This document shows, piece after piece, positions 8,442-17,193 of a stretch of DNA of 64,000 bases. Source of the DNA: Betaproteobacteria bacterium Ga0077526 (lineage in GTDB: Bacteria; Pseudomonadota; Gammaproteobacteria; Burkholderiales; Ga0077523); NCBI GenBank assembly GCA_001464765.1, contig LNDV01000010.1, forward strand, positions 62,001-126,000, read 5' to 3'. How positions within the stretch are numbered: the first letter of the stretch is position 1; the number at the start of each line of letters is the position of its first letter. The position numbers were made by a program, and so were the translations under genes. Under the pieces are notes generated by a model. That model was not told the origin of the DNA. It did no database searches and saw only the letters and a list, made by a program, of their open reading frames with translations.

Positions 8442-11231
8442 TCAGAGGCTGCTCTGCAGCTTCTCCAGTTCCTGCTTGGCCGCATCCGTCCTTGCGAAGG
8501 GCATGGCCGCCTGGATCTGGCGCGTGGCATCGAGCGTGCGCTTTTCCTTTACCAGTCCGCGGATCAGGTTGATGCGGATCGAGGCGTCGTAAGGCGAACG
8601 CGCCACGGCGGACTCCAGCAGGGTGATGCCTTCCTTCACGTTGCCGAATTCCACGTTGAGGCTGCCGGCAGTGTCCAGCACCGCAGGCTCGTTCGGGGCC
8701 AACGCGAGAGCTTGCGTGGCGATCTCGAGCGAGGACTTGTCGCCGAGTTTCCCGAGCGCCCAGGCGAGGTTGTTCAGCACGACCGCATTCTTCGGCTGCA
8801 GCTTCGCTGCGCGCCGATACCAGTCGACAGCGGCACGCCAGTCGCCGCGGCGCTGGCGCAGTTCGCCCGCGCCCACCAGCGCGCGGGCATCTTCCGGGTG
8901 CTTGGCCATCCAGGCATCGATCTCGCGATTGGCCTCGTCATTCCGGTTGCCCGCCGCAAGGCGATCGTAGAGCGCGAGGAGAAGACCGGAGTCGCCCGTT
9001 GCGGCAAGCCCGGCGCGCAGCACGCGGTCTGCGCCTTCCGGGTCCTTCAGTGCGACGAGTGCCTTGGCCTCATAGAGATAGCCGCTCGCGACTGCCGGCC
9101 ACTTCTTCTGGATGGTCCGCGCCTCATCGCGGGCGGGTCCGTACTCGGCCGTGTTGAGCAGGAGCTGCACGCGGCTTAGGAATCCCGCCGGGTCCTGCGG
9201 GGCGAGCGCAATGGCGCGCTCTGCGGAGGCCTTCGCCTCTTTCCAGTTCTTGTCGGCGGCATAGGCATCCGCGCGACCCAGATGCGGCAGTGCGGACTGA
9301 GGCATGCTGGAGATCAGCTTGCCGTAAGTGATGAGCGCCTGACGCGGCTCGCCCGCGCTGCTCTGCGCCCGCGCGAGGGCGTATGTGATTCGCGGATCGT
9401 CTGGTGCCGCCGTCTCCCCCGCCAGGGCAGCATCGCGTGCGCCAATATAGTCGCCACGGGTCAGGAGGTAGTCGATCTTTGCGAGATGCAGTTCCGCGGA
9501 ACTGTTGTTCGCCTTGATCGACGCATCCAGAAGCGCCGTAACCTCCGAGACAGGCGCATTGGTGCGAGCGAGTGAGGCGACCAGCAGCAGGACGGCTTCG
9601 GCCCGTCCGGGGTCCTGATCGACCAGTTTCTTGAGGACCGCATTGGCGCCCGGCAAGTCGCCGTCGGAGATGAGGATCGATGCAAGTTCGCGAGCGGCGG
9701 GCAGGAAGGTGGGCGATGCGGCGAGCGCCTTCTCAAGCGCCGCGCGCGCACCCGCCTTGTCCCCTGCAGCACGCAGTGCAAGTCCGAGTATCTGCAGCGA
9801 CTCCGCCTTGTCCGGCAGCCGGCTGCTCAGGCGTTCTGCGGCCTTCTTCGCCTGGTCGGGCTTGCGTTGCGACAGGAGCATTTCCACGAGCGCGGAATCG
9901 GCGCCGGACTGTTTCGGGTCCGCCTCGATCGCCCGTTCCAGCAGCGCGATGGCATCGTCCGTACGGCCCAGTGTGTTCTTTGCCCGGGCGGCGAGCAGCA
10001 GGGCCTGGTAGTTGTCCGGTTCCTTGGCGAGGACCTTCTGGGCCTGGTCGAGGGCGGGCTGCGATTCCTTGTTGGCCAGCGCCACCTGTCCGGCCAGGAG
10101 TGTCGTCGCGACGTCGTCACCGGCCGTCTTGAGCAACGGCGCAAGCGTCTCCCGCGCCTTGTCGTTCTTGCCCATGCGCATGTACGAAGACGCCAGCAGT
10201 CGCCGGGCATAGGCCTGCTGCGGATTGCCGGCGAGGACGGCTTCGAGGAGCTTCACCGCCAGCGCGTGGTTGCCGAGATCGTGCTCGACGGCACCGCCGA
10301 GCAGCCGCGCCCGGTCGTCCGAAGGGACGCTCTTCAGGACGGCGCGGATGGCGTTGCGTGCGAGTTCCTTGTCGCCCCGGTGGTACGCGATCAGGGCGTC
10401 CGCGTAGGCCGTCGCCGGAGACTTGGGTCCGATCCGCTTCATCTCCTTCAGGCGGGTCGTCGCGTCATCGAGCTTGCCGGCCTGGACCAGGATGGGGATG
10501 AGTCCGATGTAGGGGCGGATCGAGTGCGGATTGGCCTCGATCGCCTTCTCGAGAGCGTTGCGCATGCCGTCACGGTCGGACTGGGCGCCGGCCAGGCTCG
10601 CCTGCAACATCCAGCCTTCTGCCGACTTGGGATTGGCGGTGAGAACTTCGGTGAGTGCCGCCTGCGCCTTGGCGTTCTCGGTGGCCGTCATGGAGAGTCG
10701 GATCTGGCCGAGACGGGCGCGTTCGTTGGTCGGGTCTTTCGCGAGGGCGGAGGCGTAGGCTGCGGCGGCCTCGCTCTGTTTTCCGGTGGCGAGCAGCGCG
10801 TCACCGCGAATGGCTGCAAGTGCGGCGCTGTGCTGCGGCTTCGCGGACGGCGCTTCGGCTTCCTTCAGCGCCTTCGGATAGGCGCCCGCGTCGAACAGCG
10901 CGGCCGCGAGTTCCGGGCGGACTTCCTCGGCGTCGAAACCCAGTTCGACGGCCTTGCGCAGTTCCACTTCGGCGCCGATGGCGTCGCCCGCCCGGCGCAT
11001 CGCGGTGCCTAGCAGGAAGCGGACTTCCGGCGCGTCGGGGCTGACGGCAATCGCGTTCATCAGTTCGAGTACGGCGGCGGGAGCATCACCCTTGTCGAGG
11101 TAGCCGCGCGCGGACTCCATGTACTTGTCGAGATCCCGCCCCCAGCAGCCGGCGAGCAGGCAGGACGAAAGTGCGGCCGCGACCAGGGGGGAGGCAGCCA
11201 TTCGGCGAAGAGTCTTGAGCGTAAGTTCCAT
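8442..11231 (-). CDS. prsT: PEP-CTERM system TPR-repeat lipoprotein PrsT
   Basis: 929 residues. The N-terminus MELTLKTLRRMAAS is followed by a lipoprotein signal peptide with lipobox LLAGC (Cys29). Almost the whole remainder is tetratricopeptide repeats. One example is ALLAARAKNTLGRTDDAIAL, and the C-terminal copies contain LNNLAWALGKLGD. Length, lipobox and repeats match the PrsT family, a periplasmic lipoprotein found with exosortase/PEP-CTERM exopolysaccharide systems. Its partner genes (exosortase, PrsK, PrsR) are not in the window, but two PEP-CTERM proteins are. The start ATG has AGGAC upstream. The exact role of PrsT in the family is not settled. Confidence 0.85.
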   Translation of the reverse strand: MELTLKTLRRMAASPLVAAALSSCLLAGCWGRDLDKYMESARGYLDKGDAPAAVLELMNAIAVSPDAPEVRFLLGTAMRRAGDAIGAEVELRKAVELGFDAEEVRPELAAALFDAGAYPKALKEAEAPSAKPQHSAALAAIRGDALLATGKQSEAAAAYASALAKDPTNERARLGQIRLSMTATENAKAQAALTEVLTANPKSAEGWMLQASLAGAQSDRDGMRNALEKAIEANPHSIRPYIGLIPILVQAGKLDDATTRLKEMKRIGPKSPATAYADALIAYHRGDKELARNAIRAVLKSVPSDDRARLLGGAVEHDLGNHALAVKLLEAVLAGNPQQAYARRLLASSYMRMGKNDKARETLAPLLKTAGDDVATTLLAGQVALANKESQPALDQAQKVLAKEPDNYQALLLAARAKNTLGRTDDAIALLERAIEADPKQSGADSALVEMLLSQRKPDQAKKAAERLSSRLPDKAESLQILGLALRAAGDKAGARAALEKALAASPTFLPAARELASILISDGDLPGANAVLKKLVDQDPGRAEAVLLLVASLARTNAPVSEVTALLDASIKANNSSAELHLAKIDYLLTRGDYIGARDAALAGETAAPDDPRITYALARAQSSAGEPRQALITYGKLISSMPQSALPHLGRADAYAADKNWKEAKASAERAIALAPQDPAGFLSRVQLLLNTAEYGPARDEARTIQKKWPAVASGYLYEAKALVALKDPEGADRVLRAGLAATGDSGLLLALYDRLAAGNRNDEANREIDAWMAKHPEDARALVGAGELRQRRGDWRAAVDWYRRAAKLQPKNAVVLNNLAWALGKLGDKSSLEIATQALALAPNEPAVLDTAGSLNVEFGNVKEGITLLESAVARSPYDASIRINLIRGLVKEKRTLDATRQIQAAMPFARTDAAKQELEKLQSSL

Positions 11232-11390
11232 CGGGTCCTGAGTTCCAGCGAGTCGGGGGCGGTGCGGAGGACAGTGCCGCGGCTGACCGCCGCGGGACCA
11301 CGGAGTCGTCGCGCAGAGCCTGCCACGGGCAGGCGTGCTGTCACACGGTCTGAGACTACCAACGAATCATCAATCGTGCCGGGAGGCTCG

Positions 11391-11428
11391 AAAAAGTAAA
11401 AAGCCGCCCCGGACTGCGGGCGGCTTCG
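11391..11428 (-). terminator. Rho-independent terminator of the PEP-CTERM gene
   Basis: On the minus strand AAGCCGCCC pairs with GGGCGGCTT across a short loop and is followed by TTTTTACTTTTT. It begins about 20 bases after the stop codon of the PEP-CTERM gene at 11447, so that gene is a monocistronic unit insulated from prsT. Confidence 0.85.
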
Positions 11429-11446
11429 AAACGCGGCAGGTCGGCT

Positions 11447-12097
11447 TTAGGCCGACTTGCGACGCGCCAGACGCGAGGCGCTGACAGCGGCCACGCCCAG
11501 GAGGGCGAGCATCGCCGGTTCCGGAACCTGCGTGGTGCGGGCCGTGTAGTCATACACGATCTCCGCGCCGCAGCCGGCGACCGTGGTCTGGGTGGAGTCG
11601 ATGTTGCCACCGCCACCCACGAGGCCGATGCCACTCAGGGATTCGCAGGTGATGGTGAACGTGCCGGGACCCGCGAACAGACCGGCAGCCGGGTTCAGAA
11701 TCTCGGAGGCGACGTCGACGAGAGGGCCGAAGGACTGGGTTTGGTTAGGAGCAAGCGTCGTATTTCCGGTCGGGAAGACCAGACCCATGAGAACGGAGGA
11801 CAGATCCAGTCCTGCCAGCGACGTGGACCAAAGCATGTCGACCTGGCCTGTCGCGCGGGTGGTCTGGTCCTGGGCTGCCGTGTTGGTGAGCGAGATGGTC
11901 ATCTCGCCACCGCCGAACAGCGTGAGCGTCACGGAATTCAGCGTGCCCAGGCTGGAATCGAACAGGTCCAGCGTGCCGGTATTGTTGATTTCGGTGGTCG
12001 AGTTCGGGAAATCGAAGCTGTCGGTCAGGGTCGCAGCGGACGCCGAACCGGCGAACGCCAGGCCTGCGAGGGCTGCGGCGAGAAGAGTCCGTTTCAC
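11447..12097 (-). CDS. PEP-CTERM sorting-domain protein (choice-of-anchor type)
   Basis: 216 residues from a GTG at 12097 with GGAG nine bases upstream. An alternative upstream start at 12172 would add 25 residues ahead of the signal peptide and is unlikely. A cleavable signal peptide KRTLLAAALAGLAFAGSASA is followed by a beta-rich, Thr/Ser-rich body of the 'choice-of-anchor' kind. The C-terminus is a PEP-CTERM signal: VPEPAMLALLGVAAVSA followed by a basic end, SRLARRKSA. Exosortase is expected to process this tail. Such proteins are secreted and linked to exopolysaccharide or floc formation in known systems. The gene has its own sigma-54 promoter and terminator. Its specific role is unknown. 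Confidence 0.85.
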   Translation of the reverse strand: MKRTLLAAALAGLAFAGSASAATLTDSFDFPNSTTEINNTGTLDLFDSSLGTLNSVTLTLFGGGEMTISLTNTAAQDQTTRATGQVDMLWSTSLAGLDLSSVLMGLVFPTGNTTLAPNQTQSFGPLVDVASEILNPAAGLFAGPGTFTITCESLSGIGLVGGGGNIDSTQTTVAGCGAEIVYDYTARTTQVPEPAMLALLGVAAVSASRLARRKSA

Positions 12098-12186
12098 TTG
12101 GTGAGTCTCCGTAAGCAATGGATCGGTCAGAAAATACATTTGAAACAACAATTTAAAAACACCTTGTTTCAAACTCGGTCACCGCT

Positions 12187-12203
12187 CTGCAGGAAGCGTA
12201 CCG
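12187..12203 (-). promoter_or_regulatory. Sigma-54 (-24/-12) promoter of the PEP-CTERM gene
   Basis: Read on the minus strand the site is CGGTACG-N4-CTGCA. GG (12202-12201) and GC (12190-12189) are exactly 10 bases apart, as required. It differs from TGGCACG-N4-TTGCA at three positions. Transcription would start near 12177, about 80 bases before the GTG. PEP-CTERM genes are known sigma-54 targets in several betaproteobacteria. Confidence 0.6.
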
Positions 12204-12266
12204 GCAACCCGATTCTCCTTACACAGCAGGGATATCGGGTTATTGCCAGAAACCCGGGATTCAGCG

Positions 12267-12284
12267 CTGTAAGTTTTTTCGACG
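12267..12284. promoter_or_regulatory. Candidate enhancer-binding site upstream of the sigma-54 promoter
   Basis: CTGTAAGTTTTTTCGACG stands out in composition and lies about 65-80 bp upstream of the -24 element, a usual distance for a sigma-54 activator site. I call it only from position and distinctness. Confidence 0.3.
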
Positions 12285-12345
12285 TGACGGTGCCGAGGTT
12301 TCTAGCCCAAAGCTTATGCCGCAACGGTCGAAGGCAAACGATCGA

Positions 12346-13686
12346 TCAGGCTGCCGCTTCGAGCGGCGTGCTGGGCAGCGGTAACTCGACGGCCGCGACC
12401 AGGCCGCCTCCCTCCCGCGCGGTCAACCGGACCACGCCGCCATGCATGCGTGCCACCCGGTCGACGATGGCGAGACCAAGTCCCGACCCGCTGACGTCCC
12501 CGCGCGCATCGTTCAGGCGGGTGAAGGGCTGCAGGACCCGGTCCACCGCGTCCGGCGGTATGCCGGGACCCCGATCGAGCACGGACACCACCGCGACGTT
12601 GCCCCGTCGCACGGTCTCGACCTCGATCTGTCCCCCGCCATAGCGCAGGGCGTTCTCGATCAGATTGGTGAGCATCCGCTGGATCGCGAGCGGCTTCAGC
12701 CGCAGGCAGGGCAGAGGGGCGAGTCTCGCCTCGACCGGGACGCCCCGACGCTCGTAGCGTTCCAAGAGCGCGCCGACCAGCGCGTTCAGATCGGCACGGG
12801 GATCTTCCGCCTCGCTGGACCCGTCCCGCGCGAACTCGAGGAACTGGCTGATGATGGCGTCCATTTCGTCGATGTCCTGTTCCATCCCTTCCCGGACCGG
12901 CGGAGAAAGCCGCTGCTGACTCATCTCCAGCGCTAGGCGCAGACGTGAAAGCGGTGTCCGGAGATCGTGCGAGACGCCCGCGAGCAGCACGGCGCGATTG
13001 GTTTCCTGCAGGGCGAGGGACTCGGTCATGCGGTTGAACGCCCGCGACAGCGTCCGGATCTCCGAGGGGCCGTGCTCGGGCAGCGGCTCCGGCGTCTTCC
13101 CGGCGCCGATGTCCTCGGCCGCATCGCTGAGCGCCTGCAGCGGGCGGTTCACCCGGAGCATCAGCACCAGACCCCCGAACAGCGCGAGGCCGAGGCTCAC
13201 CAGACTCCACTGCACCCAGGTGGCGGCGGGCGGCAAGGTGAATGCCTCGGGGGAGAACACCACCCAGTAGCCTTGCTGCCGGATCTGGATCTTGACCCAC
13301 AGAGAGTGGTCGGAGTCTTCGATCATCGCCAGGACGGACGGCGTGCCCGCAGGATTTCGCCGGATCTCCGCCTCGACGGCGGCGAGCATCGGGGAGGCCG
13401 GCACGGCGAGTTCGTCGACGTCCAGCGAGGCGGCGGGAAACAGGCGGATGTTCTGCTGCAGCGGGAGCTTCTCGCTGAACTTCCGGCGGGACGATGCCGG
13501 CATGCTGTCCAGCGCCGTGCTCACGGTGTTCAGCACCCGGACGATGGTCGAGGCAGCCTGCTTCGATTGCGACTGCTCGCTGCTCATGCGGTAGAACTGG
13601 ATCCACGCGCCCTGACTCGCGATGAGCACGATCGAGATCAGCAGGACCGATCGGGCCAGCAGCGACCGGGGGATGAGTTGGATCAC
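12346..13686 (-). CDS. envZ: EnvZ-like sensor histidine kinase
   Basis: 446 residues. A first membrane helix at about residues 12-30 is followed by a periplasmic sensor of about 120 residues and a second helix at about 155-178. A HAMP linker (NRPLQALSDAAEDIGAG) and a HisKA domain follow, with phospho-accepting His240 in GVSHDLRTPLSRLRL, the EnvZ form of the H box. The N box is NLIENALRYGGG, and the G boxes are DRGPGIP and GSGLGLAIV. It phosphorylates the OmpR-like regulator encoded just upstream; the start overlaps the ompR stop as ATGA. The signal sensed is not evident. Confidence 0.9.
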   Translation of the reverse strand: MIQLIPRSLLARSVLLISIVLIASQGAWIQFYRMSSEQSQSKQAASTIVRVLNTVSTALDSMPASSRRKFSEKLPLQQNIRLFPAASLDVDELAVPASPMLAAVEAEIRRNPAGTPSVLAMIEDSDHSLWVKIQIRQQGYWVVFSPEAFTLPPAATWVQWSLVSLGLALFGGLVLMLRVNRPLQALSDAAEDIGAGKTPEPLPEHGPSEIRTLSRAFNRMTESLALQETNRAVLLAGVSHDLRTPLSRLRLALEMSQQRLSPPVREGMEQDIDEMDAIISQFLEFARDGSSEAEDPRADLNALVGALLERYERRGVPVEARLAPLPCLRLKPLAIQRMLTNLIENALRYGGGQIEVETVRRGNVAVVSVLDRGPGIPPDAVDRVLQPFTRLNDARGDVSGSGLGLAIVDRVARMHGGVVRLTAREGGGLVAAVELPLPSTPLEAAA

Positions 13687-14408
13687 GGGGTGGGGTGATC
13701 CAGCACGAAGACGTACCCGTACCCCCAGACGGTCTGCAGGAAACGCGGGTGCGACGGGTCATCCTCGATGAGGCGGCGCAGTCGCGAAACCTGCACGTCG
13801 ATGGTGCGGTCGAGCATGCCGAGGTCCCGACCGCGCGCGAGTTCCATGAGGCGTTCGCGGGTGAGCGGTGTGCCGGGGTGGGTGGCCAGTGCCTTCAGCA
13901 GCGCGAATTCGCCAGTGGTGAGGTTCACGGCGACGTCGCCCTTCATCAGGCGGCGGGCGGCGAGATTGAGCGAGAACTCGCCGAAGCGGATCGGGGCCTC
14001 CACCTCCACCGGTGCTCCCGGCGGTGAGACGGCGCCGCCGCGGCGGAGTACGGCGTGGATGCGAGCCACCAGTTCGCGCGGATTGAATGGCTTGGGCAGG
14101 TAGTCGTCGGCGCCGGTCTCGAGGCCGGTGATCCGGTCGGCCTCGTCCCCCTTGGCGGTGAGCATGATGATCGGCGTCCGGTCGCCCGAAGCCCGGACTC
14201 GCCGGCAGATGGCGAGGCCGTCCTCGCCGGGCAGCATCAGGTCGAGCACGATCAGGTCGGCGCCCCCGACGCCCAGGGCGATGTCCATCTCCGCGCCATC
14301 GGCGGCGGCCCTTACCTGGAACCCCTGATCGGCGAGATACTGCTGCAGCAGTTCCCTCAGGCGGCGATCGTCGTCGACCACCAGGATGCGAATCGAATTG
14401 TCGGACAT
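13683..14408 (-). CDS. ompR: OmpR-like response regulator
   Basis: 241 residues. The receiver domain has the acidic pocket VVDDD, phospho-acceptor Asp56 in DLIVLDLMLPGEDG, the conserved Thr in IIMLTAK and the Lys in PKPFNPREL. The winged-helix effector domain ends in RTIDVQVSRLRRLIEDDP and TVWGYGYVF. It is the first gene of an ompR-envZ operon (4-base overlap) and is divergent from a DUF1800 lipoprotein across about 75 bp. In the family it controls porins and envelope genes; the regulon here is unknown. Confidence 0.9.
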   Translation of the reverse strand: MSDNSIRILVVDDDRRLRELLQQYLADQGFQVRAAADGAEMDIALGVGGADLIVLDLMLPGEDGLAICRRVRASGDRTPIIMLTAKGDEADRITGLETGADDYLPKPFNPRELVARIHAVLRRGGAVSPPGAPVEVEAPIRFGEFSLNLAARRLMKGDVAVNLTTGEFALLKALATHPGTPLTRERLMELARGRDLGMLDRTIDVQVSRLRRLIEDDPSHPRFLQTVWGYGYVFVLDHPTP

Positions 14409-14484
14409 GTTCTCCGTCTCCGTGGCCCATTATGCGACAGGCTGTCGCGGTCAACGCGCCCGGATGCGCGGCCGTTGCGATGCC

Positions 14485-15984
14485 ATGCGTATGTTCCTCG
14501 TCGGGCTGCTCGTCGTGCTGCTCGCCGGATGCGGGGCCTCCCGAACCGGCGTCCCGCCACCCGCCACCGACACGGCGTCCGGCCTGCCGCTCACGCGGGA
14601 GGACGCTCGACACCTGCTGTCGCGCACGGGTTTCGGCGTGACCCGGTCGGGAGTCGCCGCCCTCGAAGGGCAGCCCCGGCGCGTCGCGGTCGAACGACTG
14701 CTGCACGATCTGCGCCGGGAGGCCGTCACCCCACCGCCCCGGGGAGTCGACCGATACGAGCCCCCGCACGATGCGAAAGGTGCAGACCGGGAGGATCGCC
14801 GCGCGTTCCTCCAGGAGCAGGGCAGGCTGTCCCTCGATCTTCGCGCGTGGTGGCTGCGCGAGATGCGGGAATCCCCGTCGCCGCTGACCGAGAGGCTCAC
14901 GCTGTTCTGGCACAACCACTTCGTCTCCAGCCAGGAGAAGGTGCGTTCCCCGACGCTCATGTATCGCCAGAACGTGCTGCTGCGCCGCCACGCCAGTGGC
15001 AGCTTCGCGAAGCTTCTGCACGCGGTCGCCCGCGACCCGGCGATGGTCGTGTATCTCGACAACGCCCGCAATCGCAAGGGGGCACCGAACGAGAACTTCG
15101 CGCGCGAACTGATGGAACTCTTCACTTTGGGGGAAGGCGAATACACCGAGGCCGACGTGAAGGAGGCCGCTCGGGCATTTACAGGCTGGGGCGTGGATCG
15201 CAGGAGAGGCGCGTTCGAGTTTCGCCAGGGACAGCACGACGACGGCATCAAGACCGTGCTCGGGCGGAGCGGGCGACTCGGCGGCGACGACGTGATCGAC
15301 CGCCTGCTCGCGCACCCTGCCACTGCGGAATTCATCGTCCGGAAACTCTGGGTGGAGTTCGTGTCACCCGATCCGCCGGGGGCCGAGGTGTCGCGCATCG
15401 CCGCGGCGTTCCGGACTTCCGGATACGAGATCCGCGTCGCGCTCCGGGCGCTGCTGCTGTCGGATGCCTTCTGGGCGCCGGCGAATCGCGGTGTGCTCGT
15501 GAAGTCTCCCGTCGACGTCGTCGTCGGCACGCTCGGGACGTTCGAAGCCACGGTACCGGACTACGCGCCTTTCGCTCTGCTGGTCGCGCGGCTCGGCCAG
15601 AATCTTTTCGCGCCTCCCTCGGTGAAGGGCTGGCCGGGAGGGGAGGCCTGGATCGACGCCACCACGTTGCTCCAGCGAAAGCAGTTTCTGCTCGCGCTGT
15701 TCCGTGGTCAGGACCTCGGCGCGGCCACGTTCCTTCGCGGTGGCGGCGGTGAGCGTTCCGAGCGGCTGCTGCGCAAGGGCGGTCCGGCCATGCGCGAGCG
15801 GCTGGTCCAGGGATTGGCGGGCCTTAGCTTCGATCCGGAAGCCTGGGTCTCCGGCGCCCGAGACGACGGGGATGTGTTCGGGCTGCTGCTACCGTTGCCC
15901 CCTGTAGCGACCGACGTGGCGCTTCGCCCGACGGTGGCCGAGGCGCGAGACGCCCTGCAGGACCCGGTGTATCAGCTCCGATGA
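14485..15984 (+). CDS. DUF1800 lipoprotein
   Basis: 499 residues if started at the ATG at 14485; a second ATG two codons on is equally possible. The N-terminus RMFLVGLLVVLLAGCGAS is a lipoprotein signal with lipobox LAGC. The DUF1800 body follows: HLLSRTGFG, LTLFWHNHFVSS, GAPNENFARELMELFTLGEG, YTEADVKEAARAFTGW and SVKGWPGGEAW. The biochemical function of DUF1800 is unknown. It is nearly always paired with a DUF1501 gene, as here, where the two overlap by ATGA. A longer in-frame start at 14386 would overlap ompR and bury the lipobox. Confidence 0.85.
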   Translation: MRMFLVGLLVVLLAGCGASRTGVPPPATDTASGLPLTREDARHLLSRTGFGVTRSGVAALEGQPRRVAVERLLHDLRREAVTPPPRGVDRYEPPHDAKGADREDRRAFLQEQGRLSLDLRAWWLREMRESPSPLTERLTLFWHNHFVSSQEKVRSPTLMYRQNVLLRRHASGSFAKLLHAVARDPAMVVYLDNARNRKGAPNENFARELMELFTLGEGEYTEADVKEAARAFTGWGVDRRRGAFEFRQGQHDDGIKTVLGRSGRLGGDDVIDRLLAHPATAEFIVRKLWVEFVSPDPPGAEVSRIAAAFRTSGYEIRVALRALLLSDAFWAPANRGVLVKSPVDVVVGTLGTFEATVPDYAPFALLVARLGQNLFAPPSVKGWPGGEAWIDATTLLQRKQFLLALFRGQDLGAATFLRGGGGERSERLLRKGGPAMRERLVQGLAGLSFDPEAWVSGARDDGDVFGLLLPLPPVATDVALRPTVAEARDALQDPVYQLR

Positions 15985-17135
15985 ATCGCCGACTCTTCCT
16001 CCGATCGGCGGGTACGGGTGTGGCGCTCGCACTGCTCGGCCCTGGTGCCCAAACCTGGGCGGCTGACTACGGACGCGTCCTCGTGCTGGTGGAACTGCAG
16101 GGCGGCAACGATGGCCTCAACACGGTGGTGCCGTTCACCGATCCCGACTATCGGCGCCTGCGTCCGGCGCTCGCCCTGCCGCGTGATCGGCTGCTGCGGC
16201 TGGACGAACGCACCGGGCTGCATCCCTCCCTCGAACCCCTCTGGCCGCTCTGGCGGGATGGCTCGCTCGCGGTGGTGCAGGGCCTCGGCTACCCCGAGCC
16301 GAACCTGTCGCACTTCCGCTCCATCGAGATCTGGGACACGGCGTCTGACAGCGACGAGACGCTGGATGACGGCTGGGTAGGACGCGCCTTCTCGGCGCAA
16401 CCGCCGCCGGACAGCTATGCGGCGCACGGCGTGGTGGTGGGGGGAGGCGACGACGGGCCCCTGGAAGCGAGCGGGGCGCGGGTCATCCGCCTCACCGATA
16501 CGACCCGGTTTCTGCGGCAATCCCGGCTGGCCCTGCCCGCCGGCGCGGCTTCCAACGCGGCGCTGCGTCACATCCTCGCCGTCGAACAGAGCGTCGTGAC
16601 GGCAGCGCGGGGCCTCGACGGGGGCGTTCGCTTTGCCACGACGTTTCCCAAGACTGGATTCGGGCGATCGGTCCGGACGGCGTGCGAGGCGATCGCGAGT
16701 CACGGCGGCGTCGCCGCGGTGAAGCTTTCGATCGGGAGCTTCGACACCCATGTCGGGCAGCTCGGGCGACATGCCACCCTCCTGGAAGAACTCGCGGATG
16801 GCCTGGTAGCCTTGCGTTCCGCGATGCTGGAACTGGGCCGCTGGGACCGGACGCTGGTCATGACGTACGGCGAGTTCGGACGCCGTCCACGGGAAAACCT
16901 CGGCGCCGGCACGGATCACGGAACCGCCAGCAGCCACTTCGTCCTGGGCGGTCGCGTGCGAGCGGGGCTCCATGGCGCCGCGCCGAGGCTGGACAGGCTG
17001 GACGGGGCCGGCAATCTCGCTCACACCTTGGATTTTCGGGCGCTCTACACCAATGTGCTGGATGCGTGGTGGGGTACCGATAGCCGCACCGTGCTGGGGC
17101 GCCGGTGGCCGGGTCTTGATCTTATAAAGGCCTGA
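15981..17135 (+). CDS. DUF1501 protein with Tat signal
   Basis: 384 residues. A twin-arginine signal MNRRLFLRSAG precedes a hydrophobic stretch ending QTWA. The mature protein has the DUF1501 marks LVELQGGNDGLNTVVPF, LGYPEPNLSHFRSIEIWDTA, IGSFDTHVGQLGRH, TYGEFGRRPRENLGAGTDHG and the alkaline-phosphatase-like C-terminus. DUF1501 belongs to the alkaline phosphatase/sulfatase-like superfamily, but no reaction is established. The start overlaps the DUF1800 stop, so the pair is translationally coupled. A second such pair lies at 37.5-40 kb. Confidence 0.85.
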   Translation: MNRRLFLRSAGTGVALALLGPGAQTWAADYGRVLVLVELQGGNDGLNTVVPFTDPDYRRLRPALALPRDRLLRLDERTGLHPSLEPLWPLWRDGSLAVVQGLGYPEPNLSHFRSIEIWDTASDSDETLDDGWVGRAFSAQPPPDSYAAHGVVVGGGDDGPLEASGARVIRLTDTTRFLRQSRLALPAGAASNAALRHILAVEQSVVTAARGLDGGVRFATTFPKTGFGRSVRTACEAIASHGGVAAVKLSIGSFDTHVGQLGRHATLLEELADGLVALRSAMLELGRWDRTLVMTYGEFGRRPRENLGAGTDHGTASSHFVLGGRVRAGLHGAAPRLDRLDGAGNLAHTLDFRALYTNVLDAWWGTDSRTVLGRRWPGLDLIKA

Positions 17136-17193
17136 CCGCGAACCAACGGCGCGGTTCCGATGCCGAAGGCCGGTATCCCCTCGTCGGTCGCCC

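Noticed and set aside
12229..12256. Stem CGGGTT...AACCCG read as a terminator for envZ
   Set aside because: The stem is only 6 bp and there is no T run on the minus strand.
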